Assembly: GCA_012845835.1 (NCBI GenBank)
Contig: JABAKD010000005.1
Span: 7,382,655-7,446,654, forward strand
Reading direction: 5' to 3'
Length of the DNA: 64,000 nt
Origin: Undaria pinnatifida
Taxonomy: Eukaryota > Sar > Phaeophyceae > Laminariales > Alariaceae
A model generated the notes under the pieces. It was not told the origin of the DNA. It ran no database searches and worked only from the letters and a program-made list of their open reading frames with translations. Shown piece after piece: positions 1-11,100 of this stretch (its first letter is position 1; each line of letters begins with the position of its first letter). The translations under genes and the position numbers were made by a program.

Positions 1-640
1 CGGCTAGCGGCAGATTGTTTTTGCCGGCAGTGGCTAGGAGGCTATGGCTCTAGGCGTCTCTTGGGTGGGCTGGCGCCACCCCGCCGCCCGACACGGGCAG
101 CAGCGACGGGGATATAGCGGTCAAACTTCTGAGCGAAGTCATCATGTGGTGGTTGGTCGTGTAACTTTCGAGGTGCAGGGCGACGAAAAACTGGGTTTGC
201 GGCGGTCTCGATTGTTTTCGAAGCGTCGCAGGCGGTCTGCGCTGTGGTAAGGACCTTCGGAGGCCGCGCTGCGGCCACTCCGGTGGTCCTACCTCTCGCA
301 ATGGTGGCTTCTCGCCTCTCAATCAGCAGACGACATGGCACCAATTCGCGTGGCCGGCTTAGTTCACACAGAACAAGCCATGTCTAGGTGGACAAACTCC
401 CCAAATTGAAGTTTGATTTTCGACTAAATTCGACCGAGAAAGTCTTTTTTTACTTCTTTGTTGAAATTGATTTTTCGTAATAATTCTGAGAATGTCTGCT
501 TGGTGATTCATTGTTTGACCAATCAGATGCAAATTAAATTTAATTCTAAAAAAAAATCGAAATTCGATTTGGCAAGTTCCTCGTTAATTCGGGCCCTAAG
601 GGCCCAGATTAACGAAGCGCATGGAAAATCGTAAATTGAT
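1..640. repeat. Dispersed/tandem repeat, copy A
   Basis: This stretch matches 808-1680 almost base for base, including the GGCTAGGAGGCTATGGCTCT block near the start, the GGCCGCGCTGCGGCCACTCC block and the following AT-rich tail. The first 108 bases correspond to 808-910 and the remainder to 1163-1680. Both strands carry short open frames, but they show no known domain and look like a by-product of the GC-rich half. I read it as a non-coding repeat, possibly the end of a larger element cut by the window edge. Confidence 0.8.
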
Positions 641-798
641 TTAATTTTTTTAATTTTATGAAAAATACACGAAAAATTCAACTCTGCTTCTTATCAAGGA
701 ACGGCGTAGTGCGTTCTAGAATTAAAAAAAACGCAAAAGGGTCAACGGACACCCGTGGGCAACGACCGAGGCGAGCGATGGCTCGCGTCCTCTCCGGA

Positions 799-1690
799 GC
801 GCCGCGGTTAGCGGCAGATTGTTTTGCCGGCAGCGGCTAGGAGGCTATGGCTCTAGGTGTCTCTTGGATGGGCTGGCGGCACCCCGCCGCCCGACACGGG
901 CAGCAGCGGACGGATTCTACGATACTCCCCCCCCCCTAAACCAGCGATTTTCTTCAACGAACGTTTCATGGCTGCTCGGTAGGAGGAAAGATGCTGTAAA
1001 AATATCTTTTCCGTTCTGTTTTCTTGTTATGAAGGACTATGTCGAACGATGTGACGTCGGGGTGGCAAGGAACACGGTATTTCAGGAGACTCTGGCAGGT
1101 GTGCTGGTTTAAAAACCGCCGATTTCGTTGAAGAATTTTTGAGGGGGCTACCGTAGAACGACTTAGCGGCGGGGATATAGCGGTCGAACTTCTGAGCGAA
1201 GTCGTGATGTGGCAGTTGGTCGTGTAACTTTCAAGGTGCAGGGCGACGAAAAACTGGGTTTGCGGCGGTCTCGATTGTTTTAGAAAGAAGCGTCGCAGGC
1301 GGTCTACGCTGTGGTAAGGACCTTCGGAGGCCGCGCTGCGGCCACTCCGGTGGTCCTACCTCTCGCAATGGTGGCTTCTCGCCTCTCAATCAGCCGACGA
1401 CATGGCACCAATTCGCGTGGCCGGCTTCGGTTACATGGTACATACCATGCCTAGGTGCACCAACTCCCCAAATTGAAGTTCGATTTTAGACTAAATTCGA
1501 CCGAGAAGGTCTTTTTTTACTTCTTTGTTGAATTTGATTTTTCGTGATAATTCTGAGAAAGTCTGCTTGGTGATTCATTTTTTGACCAAGCAGATGCAAA
1601 TTAAATTCAATTCTAAAAAAGGAAACGAAATTCGTTTGAGCAAGTTCCTCGTTAATTCGGGCCCTAAATTTCAAGATTATTTTAGTCAAG
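799..1690. repeat. Same repeat, copy B, with a 250-bp insertion
   Basis: Second direct copy of the 1-640 repeat. It is interrupted between about 909 and 1163 by roughly 250 bases that are absent from copy A and contain a run of C. Similarity stops near 1668, just after GTTAATTCGGGCCCTAA, where copy A goes on differently. The two copies give an empty-site/filled-site comparison for the insertion. Confidence 0.8.
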
Positions 1691-4600
1691 ATAAAAAAAA
1701 ACATGTACCACGCAGCTTGCAAATTTGAGTCTAAACTATTCAATCGGTCGTACTCACAGCTGCTGACGTTTTTCAATGTTTATAAAAAAGCACAAACACC
1801 GCTGTATTTTTTTGTGGATCCTCAAAGCAAAAAAAACAATCGCCAGAAATAAAAACCAATCAATGGAAAGCCGATAGTTTGGTAAAACAAGTTGCAAACG
1901 TTTTTCGGGGGTTATTTATGAAATATTCCGGGTAACGTCGCTATGGGGGAAAAACGGTTAAAAGTTTTTTTTCTGGCTCTTTTATGGGTCGTGCGGCCCA
2001 ACAGTTTTGTCTATTTTCCATCAAGCCTTAGTCAACATTGTCCGACAAACACGATTGACCTTCGATCTCGAGATATAGACAACCCATGGTCACTGCTCTT
2101 CGCCCCAAGGTAACATGAGTGTAGGTGACAGCGCTGAAGAGTTCATCTCGATCCATGCCTTAGGGCGTGAAAGGTTGCTTGTGTTGGCCTGCGGTCTACC
2201 GTCACATCCTCTCAAACTCTGCTTTTCGCCCGTTGGGAGACGATAGAGAGTTTTTGTCTCGATTTTCTAATCACCAACCGCCAAATAAATGTGTTTTTAA
2301 CAGAAACCTGATCGGCGCCCGCCACAAATCACCGGCCTTAGAGCAAGCGCTGCATACCAAGGGGGGGTCGGAGCCCCTAACGAACTCGCCACGTTCAGAG
2401 TTAAAGTAGCTATCGTTTATTTCGTCGAACGAAGTGTGTAGATATCACGATATTGAATTACGACGCGTCTAATCCGCAATCTGCTTGAGAGTTGCCCAAG
2501 CAGATGTTGGCCAAGATAGCCGCGAGAAATCGAATTTTTCCGGAATTCTGGAAAGTTCCAAAAACAAAATTTACAAAAATTGGCCCATAGGCGACCGCCC
2601 ACGCAAAGTTTGGCTGGGATCTTCGAGAATTTCAAACTTCTTGGCCTTACATTGTCCCCGGTCTGAGTATACGACCGATCCCACATACTACACGAGCGTG
2701 TACGTAGTATTTACAAGTACACGTAGCCAGTGCAAGCGTTATTTCTCCATCATTTTGATGTATGTACTGCTGTACCGCACACCTGCCAAACTATTGATTT
2801 CGGATGAAACTCTTGGCATTCCAAATTATTGTTTGTGTCGGATGGAACAATTTCAACTCCTTCCCTGCCCTACCCATGCGGAGCCCTTGTACGTATATGT
2901 AAAATATGATCTTCGTTTTCTATTGGCTCGCTGCTCTCCGGCGGCCGAGTGTTTTTTCTCGCACTTTCGGCCGTGGGGCAAGCTAGCCTGCCATGGGTAC
3001 ATTATGAAGCATGGCTTGATCTCGGCCGAGCTCCGTGGCGGCGCTCGGTGCATTAAACGTCGCTTAGCTGGCTCTATTTAGGCAAGGGGTTGCGTTCCGC
3101 CTCCATGAGACGAGCACGTCACTTGGAACACCCCAAATTGTTTTTCAAATTTTGATACTTTGATAAAAGTTCACAATTTTTTGTTCTTGATTGTTCGTAC
3201 AAAAATGGCCCGCTACTCAACTAGTCTCAGCAGCAGCACAGCAGCAGTATAGCAGCAACCGCCCGAACTAAATAAACCTCACTCAGTAGCAGCAGCACAA
3301 CAGCAGCAGTAGCAGCAACATACAGCAGTAGTAGCAGAAGTACACATGTGGATCGGATTAGTACGGGGTTTGGGGGCGCGCCGCTCTGTCGGCCTTTTCG
3401 GCTCCGGATCTCGTTGTGGGTGCGTGGGCATGGCGGTAGACAAAGATTAACCGGCCTGCGCTCTCCCGCCGCGCGGGCGGCCGCTCGTCGAGGCAGGAGC
3501 AAAAGCGTCTGTGGGCGTGGTTGACTCGGTGTGTTTATTTTTCCCTTGCGGGGTAACTAAACGTGTCCGAATGTAAGGACCGTTTTTACTTCATCAAAAA
3601 TACACATCCCGGTATTGTATTTCCGGACAGAGCGGATGCAAGCAGGAGGAGGTTGGGAGGTAGAGGCCGGGGGCTGCCGAGTGTGTTGGAGCGAGCGCCA
3701 CAGGGCACGGCTTGCATCTCTGCGCGCGGGAGACGGGACTCACAGGGCCATAGAGCGGGGAAAGCTTGGAAGATGGCGCCGAGCGCGGCGACGGTGGCAG
3801 GCATCGCGAACGCAGCATGCACGCGAGTCTCGACCAGGCCAAAAATATTTTGTGGGCAGAGTGGAACCATGTGTAGGGTTCAACGATATACAACTCCTTA
3901 TTCGCGATATTCAAGCTCAGGTATATACATGGTGCTGCTGTGGCCAAAAATAGGGTGCAGTTATATGTCAACGTTCGCCATGCGCCCAGGACGTCATCTG
4001 ATTGGCTGGGTGGATCGGTTCCTTTATGTCTGTTGCTATTATTATCGTACACACATATCATACACACACATTTCTGACCACATGCATCAAGTAGTGACGG
4101 GTTCAGGCGGGAACACTATCGATCTAGCTCTACTTTCTACGGGGATAAACGAGGAGTACATCAAGGTTGCGGTTCCCCTCAAACACAGTACCAAAGCGTT
4201 GAACACTGCCTCCAACTTACGGAAAATCCTACCACGTACGCCACACATACCGAATTTGTTGCCGCCTACAAATTAATTATAGTGTACAACATCCAAAAGC
4301 GACTGCCATTGTCTGGTCAACCCTATCCATTACAACCAAATGCAAACACATGTGACATACTATATAGCAACGAACACTATTCCACGTACGGTACACAGGC
4401 TTTACCCTCAACGGCCTTCGGGACAAGCTGTGGTTGCAGACACCTTCCTTTGTCCCCCACGGTGCGTGCCTTCATCTTTATCGCGCGTCGATTTACATCG
4501 ATTTTTGCCAGTCCCGCTCTCGACCGTGACTACGTCAGAGGGGCTACTTTTGGGGACTTCTTTTGCAGTAGCTCGGAGTCACACGCGAGTGACCCCCCTT

Positions 4601-5384
4601 TTGGTTTTACGGCCTTAAGTTATCGTGCTGTCTTTATTTGCAATATGAATCCGCAATGGAATGGGAACCTACAACGCGCCAAAAAATCGCCGAACGTGTT
4701 TTTGTCAGTAAGGTTAAGAGCTACCCACTCGTGTGGGAAAAAAGAGGTACCCCCCCCTAAGGTAGCCTCGGTCTCTCGATTAGGATGATTTACATCGGAC
4801 TTAGCCAAGTCCTGCGTACTATGTACACCCGTCGCAGAGATTTGAACCGCAGTCAAACTGCCAGCAGGGATGGCGGTCTACGGCTGACCCTAGCCAAGCT
4901 TGCATCTGCTTTTATTGCAAAGACGCGCATGATCGTTTTCCCACCTTGCCCCGCCCATCCTCGTTGTCCATGCGCACTCTTGCTAAACAAACCTGGTACT
5001 GCAATGCGCCTGTTTGTTGTTTCTCCATGCCACACATTGGGAGCAAAACCTAAACTCCTGAACAGTCGAGCTGACGCTGTATGCCGGAGACATGCATCAC
5101 CGTACAGTGTACAATATGCTGCGACTTCAGTAACATTCGCGGTTGTCCCGGTGTCGAGAGGAAGCGTAGAGTACATCTGCTCGTAGCTTGGGCATTGTTC
5201 CGTGATCAGGTGAAGGCATCCGCCACCTCGATTACTCTTCTTCTTCTTTTCCTCTTTCGGCCACATAAGCGCCACTTTCCAAACCGTCTTATATTTTTCT
5301 TCTCCACCACAATCGGTCTTCACAGACACTTCGGTGCTACCTCTGCAGCTCTTATCACAGCGCCAGGGCCTCGATAGATAACAT
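1691..5384. other. No recognisable gene
   Basis: No known protein domain, RNA gene or clear mobile element is visible. Open frames of about 200-240 codons on the plus strand (2485-3081 and 3563-4276) have no recognisable motif, and frames of that length are expected by chance over 64 kb. A CAG-rich simple repeat lies at 3228-3340. Confidence 0.5.
3228..3340. repeat. Imperfect CAG/AGT trinucleotide repeat
   Basis: Interrupted runs of CAGCAG, CAGTAG and CAACAG over about 110 bases. No long reading frame uses it on the plus strand. On the minus strand it would encode a leucine-rich stretch typical of translated repeats. Confidence 0.85.
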
Positions 5385-5392
5385 TCCTTCAC
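4853..5392 (-). other. Unassigned open reading stretch, 179 codons
   Basis: An open frame with fairly protein-like composition: a cysteine-containing start, a lysine/glutamate-rich segment (EEKKKKSNRGGG) and mixed residues after it. No family is recognised and no splice partner could be tied to it. It could be a chance frame or a piece of a transposon protein. The duplicated flank of the second oxidase copy does not preserve it, which argues against a conserved gene. Confidence 0.2.
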
Positions 5393-5730
5393 CTCTTTGG
5401 ATAAGGGGTGTGGTAATGAGTTCGATCTTCAGCACAAGGGGGGTTTATGGTACGCATCGCCCGTGTCTTCGGCCTTCGACTAATGTCGTTGGTGTAATGT
5501 TGGTGTACTGTAGACGCATGGCAGGCGCACAGCTGACAACCTCATTTTCGACACAAAGCTCTGCTTATTGGGAATCTCGAGATCTTTGAAGTATGTGAAA
5601 AGAAAAAGCGGATCAGAACTAACTGGGGGAATAAAAAATGTTTAAATGTTGTTGATCATGTGCCAAACGGGTCGGACGGCCCAGGGCAAATTTTGATCCC
5701 ACGTCTACACGTAGGACCGCTCCAAAACCA
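5385..5730. repeat. Duplicated 3' flank block (paired with 58741-58985)
   Basis: Two stretches here, starting at AAGGGGTGTGGTAATGAG and at GTTGTTGATCATGTG, have diverged but clear counterparts near 58753 and 58933 in the same order. The block lies about 2.5 kb downstream of the first oxidase gene's stop codon, and its partner lies about 2.5 kb downstream of the second copy's. This collinearity marks it as part of the segmental duplication rather than a dispersed repeat. Confidence 0.7.
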
Positions 5731-7588
5731 ATTCAATTCATTCGATGCCGTCATCCATATGCAAGAGAGGAGGTATAAAGTGCCGAAGTTCGCCTGACAG
5801 GCGGTTCTTACCAGGATGTAGCTCGTCCTTCATGCGACTCCCTGAGCACCTCGCGGCGTTTCGCGCTCGGTGCAAGCAACGTCTGACTGGTCAGCGAAAA
5901 TCCGACATGCTCTGTCCCGGTATTACACGAATGCGAGGGTCGATATGGCCATGCATGCTAAGAGTACACCCTCCCCCCCCATCTTCTGGCCAACCCCGGT
6001 GGCTGCATTCCCCCTTCTTCCCGAGGCGTACACAGCATACCAGTGTTTGACGATATTTGTCAAGCCATGTTTACCTATTACACCATTCCGAACAGTTTCC
6101 TTATCGACGGTATATATCGCAGTCTCCAAAGATGTATACTCTGATTGAAATACCCGTGGTAACGCCCTTGATCACAATCGAAAGCGAAATTGCCAAACGA
6201 TCCAGAGGCCACGACTACAGTCACACCACCGGGGTCTTGCTACCATCCACGACATTCCCGATCGGGTGAGCAGATATATCTAGTATGCCATCAACATACG
6301 TGTATGAAGCCCCCAGCCCACCCCTTACTCGTACTTTGCTAATATTTTCCGCAACGGTACTCGTAGTAGTACAAGACACGAAACGGCGCCCGGTATCGAG
6401 CTACTTGATTGACCTCGCGTTGAATGACATCAAACGAAGATGAGGCTATATATATGCGCTCTACTACCGCGAATGCGAGTCAACTTGCACAAGGCTCTTC
6501 TACCACAACATATACCCCCCTCCACCAAAAGAGTTAAAAACCACCGAAGATCACGCCACAGCCGGAGTACATGTCTGTACATCAGGGATCTGGACTATCA
6601 GGATCTTCGGATTCTGCGGCTACGCGCACACCCCGGGCGACAATTTGGTGTTGTGGTACGTGGCGCTCGTGGATAGCTTGAAACCAGTGGCTTTGTGGTT
6701 TGACCTGACATGGCGTACATCGGTCCGACACACCCTGCTCGCTGACCTTTACTTAAATATACCGTTTAACGCGTTCGCCACCGAAACAGGCGAGACAATG
6801 TCTTACCCGCATTTACCGCTGCTCTTATGTACGTGGTTACTCGGATAGATATTCTCCGGGCGTGAAACTGATGTTACTGCTGCCAAAACAAGATAACACC
6901 GTAGATGATCCGAAACAAGTCATTTCAATAAAATAAAATGCTTTTCTCACTGCCGAAACGACAGCAACCAGCTCCCCCCCGGCCCATTCAGGGGAGGGCA
7001 GAACCAAAACCGCACGTAGAGGCTTCATACCGCAAGTGTTGATGTCGCGGTAGGCTGGAAAATTTCCTTCCAGGCTATAGTTCGCTGGGTGAATCTATCG
7101 AAACGCAAGATACGTTAACCTTCTACGATACGGTTGCAGAAGAACATCGACTACCAGACCCTATATATCACCAATACGGAGGGAACTCATGCAAAAACCG
7201 AGTTTGAAATGTAGCACGATACACGCGGCTTTCTTACAGTGCTTCAAACCTATAGTTCCCACCGACGCGCTCTATACTCGTCGGCATCAAAAACAACGGC
7301 GTACACAGAGCATGCAAACACGCGTACACGGCCGTATGCCGATACCACGGCTGATTTACATTTGAACGGCATATCTACGGCACAAAGGAATAGACCTAGG
7401 GTGTTCAAGTATGGGGGGGTGTTTCTCTCTGAGGCGACAGTATGGGGGGGTGTTTTCCCTCTGAGGCGACAGCACTTCGCTTGCTACATGCACCCGTTCC
7501 ACAATTTCTTGGATGGGAAGCCCACATGGCGTGCATACATTGCATATATTGCACATATATGCAGTACTTCATGGATGTGTACGTGACT
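5731..7588. other. No recognisable gene
   Basis: Unique-looking sequence with only short open frames and no domain, RNA or repeat structure that I can support. It lies in the 3' flank of the oxidase gene. Confidence 0.5.
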
Positions 7589-7695
7589 GGGCAGAATGTT
7601 TGCAATAGGCGCGTGTATGAGATTAAATATTTTCCCGTGCTATCCCAATCAGGTCGCCTTCATACGGAACCCGGTACGATTTGTGAACACACAAA
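7589..7695. repeat. Duplicated 3' flank block (paired with 60964-61062)
   Basis: Contains TCGCCTTCATACGG followed by a TACG(A/G)TTTGT(G/A)AACA motif, matched at 61019-61060 in the flank of the second oxidase copy. The distance to the stop codon is about 240-340 bp in both places. This supports a shared ancestral 3' flank. Confidence 0.6.
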
Positions 7696-7925
7696 AATGA
7701 ATGAACGCCGACAGATATGGGTTCCCAGCCGCAGATCAAACAACTAAACAGTCACCTGTTTGATGTCAGACCTGGAAAAACGCACCGGAGTTAACCGACA
7801 ACTACCCCCCCGCCCCGCCCCTCTTTTGATCTCCTTTAGAATGGTCGACAACTCGCACTTAGCTATCGACGTCTTTTCTCCATTATTTCTGTGGTGAGAG
7901 CTTGCCGAATCCGACTGTTTATGCC

Positions 7926-8114
7926 TTACCCCGCCGGCGAAAACAACCTAGCGAAGAAGCTGTTCATGAACATGCCGTTCGGGTCCCACTCGGCAGACAG
8001 GCTCCTCAGGAGCGGCAGGCGGTCGGCATACGCATTCTTCAGCTTTGCCTCAGCGTCGGCGATGTAGGACTCGCTCCACTTGGCCCAGTGCGGCAACGTC
8101 GCGTTGGACCCGTC
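7926..8114 (-). CDS. Oxidase exon 18 (residues 609-670), HWxK motif and stop
   Basis: DGSNATLPHWAKWSESYIAD carries the family's HWxK motif. It is followed by WDPNGMFMNSFF, the usual D-P-x-x-x-F-x-N ending. Stop TAA at 7928-7926. Its acceptor AACAG and the next bases are conserved in copy 2. Confidence 0.96.
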   Translation of the reverse strand, partial: DGSNATLPHWAKWSESYIADAEAKLKNAYADRLPLLRSLSAEWDPNGMFMNSFFARLFSPAG

Positions 8115-11100
8115 CTGTTAGAGTTACAGTTGCGTTGTTGTTGGGGCGAGGGGCAAACCGGGCACGTGTGTATGGTGACTCAACTTCTTCATGAACCCGC
8201 AGCATATTGCTGTGCAAGCTTGGAATAATTAAGTACAGTACCTGGTGTAGTTTTGCATGGCTTTTGTTTTTCCAACTTATACCTGTGGCATCGAAAATAG
8301 TTGGCTTGGCTCAAATCTTCCGTGGCTCTGCAGGCGACGTTGGATTCAAGAGAGCTATCAAAAGGGTGACACCACAAACCTACATAGTGCATTTCTTGTG
8401 GGGAATGGCCAAAAATGAAGCATTGATCAACCTTTAACAACCTAACAACAAGTGTAGCCTTCTTTTTTAGGCAATACATATTTCGTATATGCCAGCTGTG
8501 AGTGCGACCGCTTGAACAATTTTGTAACGAATATCTGTTTCACACGTGTACCTAGGGTGTACCATGATCTCTGTCACCTTCAGCTTAATGGCCAGCCAAG
8601 CGTCGGCAACCTTGGTGTTGAAATCCTTCAGTCGAGGGGTCCCAACGGCCGAGAGCACTTCGACCCACAGGAAGACATCCCCCTGAGCCAGAAAATAATG
8701 ATGGAATTCAAAGAGACGTCGCAAGGTCAAATCAAATCAACACAAGGCGAGATAAACAATACCGAAACCTCAGAGCAGCACGAACGAATACGTATGCATG
8801 GCATTGTCTCATTCTGCACGGGAAATTCCCCGGACAACGCTCAAATCATACCGCCAGTGGCGCGAATTCGAACGTGAATCCAATTTGGAGCGGTTTATTT
8901 ACCGATTTGGACAGCGTTCGATATATTATCGGCGCTCTTACAACGGGTTATCAAAAAACACAACAAAAGTTGAATGATACGAAAGAGCAGCCACACCCCA
9001 GGTCGCAGAAACACTGCCGAGGGAGATAAACGTCGCGCGTAAGCCGCAACCACGTCAGTGCTAAAGCACCCCCGAACGTTGACAAAGCGAGAAGGAACAC
9101 CCAGCTCAGGCGGCACAGACCCTGCGGAGGACGAAAAACATCGCGTATAAAAAGTATCACTATCGTGTTGGAGTTAAAAGTACCAAAACACCGAAATACC
9201 TCTTTGCCGAAAGCGGGGCAGATCGGGGAGTCGCTGTGCTTGGTGAAGCGCATCTCGATGGCGACGTTCAAGGGCATGGTGTCCTCTTCCTCCGCGAAAA
9301 ACTTCACGATGGCGATGGTGTCTTGGACGGCCTTATACGCGCTGTGGACAGGACAGGACAGGGACACGGACGGGAGGGGAGAGCGGTGGGTGGGCTCGTC
9401 TTGTTATCGATTGCCTGAGACGAAAGAGAGAGGATTATGCCGCCTCGGGAACCGAAAGCGGCAATATCCGGCTCTTGTTTTGACACAACATGATCTAGGG
9501 CTTATTGTTCCATGCTCTGGTTACCTAGGGATCCACCTTTTGGTGGCGGGCTCACTGTTCCATGACCGTCTCAACTATTACTAGGTAGCCACCCGTCGGA
9601 GCACAGGAAACAGTACCAAGCAGGGCGTAAAACAAGCGATCGGCTCGTGGTGCGGGTGGTGCGGGCCCGCGCCACGAGCCGTAGGCCCTCGGAGGGCCGC
9701 CGGAGGCCCCCTGGAGCAGTAGAGCTTACCACGTATTCGACAACATGGTTGACGCTCACTGTGCACGAGGCGAAGGGGGTTTCACCGTACATTGGTTGAT
9801 TGATTGCGTTTCACTGGGTTAGGGCTAGGGTATAATTTAAAAAGTATGTCAACCGTGTTATCGAAAAAGCGGTAAGGTACCCTCCCCCGGAGGGCCGCCG
9901 AAGGTCGTTTTTTTCAACCATATATATATACCTGATATTATATGCATCAATATGCTCGAAATGTGCGTGTCAGATAAAATCAACACAAGAAGCCTCAAAA
10001 TGGTTTCTCCTGCCGCGAAACAGACCCAACATGTTTTCTCGCCTGCCGCGAAAAAATACCTGCACAACTGCTTCGCTTACCGTGACAAAAAGGTGCGGCA
10101 CAGGAAAAGCGTGGTGCCGCATGCCGCACCTTTGGCACGTGGTGAAAAAAACGGGATTCACGACAAAAAGGTGCGCCAGTGCAACATTTCACCACCTATT
10201 TTACGCCCTGATGAGGAGGGTGCGTGATCGATGCCTGAGACACAAGCTCGATACTAGGACTATGGTCTAGAACCTCACGCGCGCGTGTAGGAAAAACTGT
10301 CGGTGATCGACGATCGGAGAATTAACGATACACAAAACTGAGCCCTATCTCGGTGGCTTCTGGGGTGAAAGAATATTCATAAAAAATGGTCAAGTCCGTA
10401 TTTATGTCAGTCTGATGTTGGAAGACTTACGATGACTAATAAGTCCGGCATGACCCTGCACCGCAAGTATTGGCATTGCAGCACTGAGAGGGTGGAGTCC
10501 CATGCTGAAGGTTTTGGGGTTGGTGTCGGGGAAAGGATGGCGATGGGGTCGGACGGGAAATTTCTGCCGCATCTAAGATGATTGCCAAAGTATATCAGGT
10601 GCAACCTGCAGCGTTGTGTGGGGACCGGGGACACCATGCCAACGGGGGGTCGGAGTTGTTGGTGGGCACTCTTGCGTCGCATATATCTCTTGCATAGTAA
10701 CCGATTGTCGACCTGCCACAGGAGAGCGCGCTGGGTATAAAGACAAAATATGTGCGATTAGCGAGTGCGTTCCCTGCTGCCCATCCTCGATGGAGTTATC
10801 CCTTTCGGAGGGCTCAAATAAGAAAAATATGATGATACATCAAGCCGGGAACATTTCCGTCAGCGTAGGAGAGCGAGCTCGTCAATTACTCCGCTTACAA
10901 GAGACCAAAAGCGATCGAGACGCCCTTGGATTGATAACTAATTGTTGTGTCCTATTTATTTTCTTCGCCAAGTTCGTGATAATACTTCAAGGCATCCACC
11001 CATCTTCGACATGATTGAGACAAACGAAAAAGTGGACGATCAAAGGATACCAACGAAGTAAAACCACCAGCGCTCACTTTGTGAAGTCGGGGTCGCACTT

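Noticed and set aside
3563-4276. Plus-strand open frame of 237 codons
   Set aside because: Starts at GTG, has no recognisable motif, is overlapped by long minus-strand frames, and its length is within chance expectation for 64 kb of such composition.
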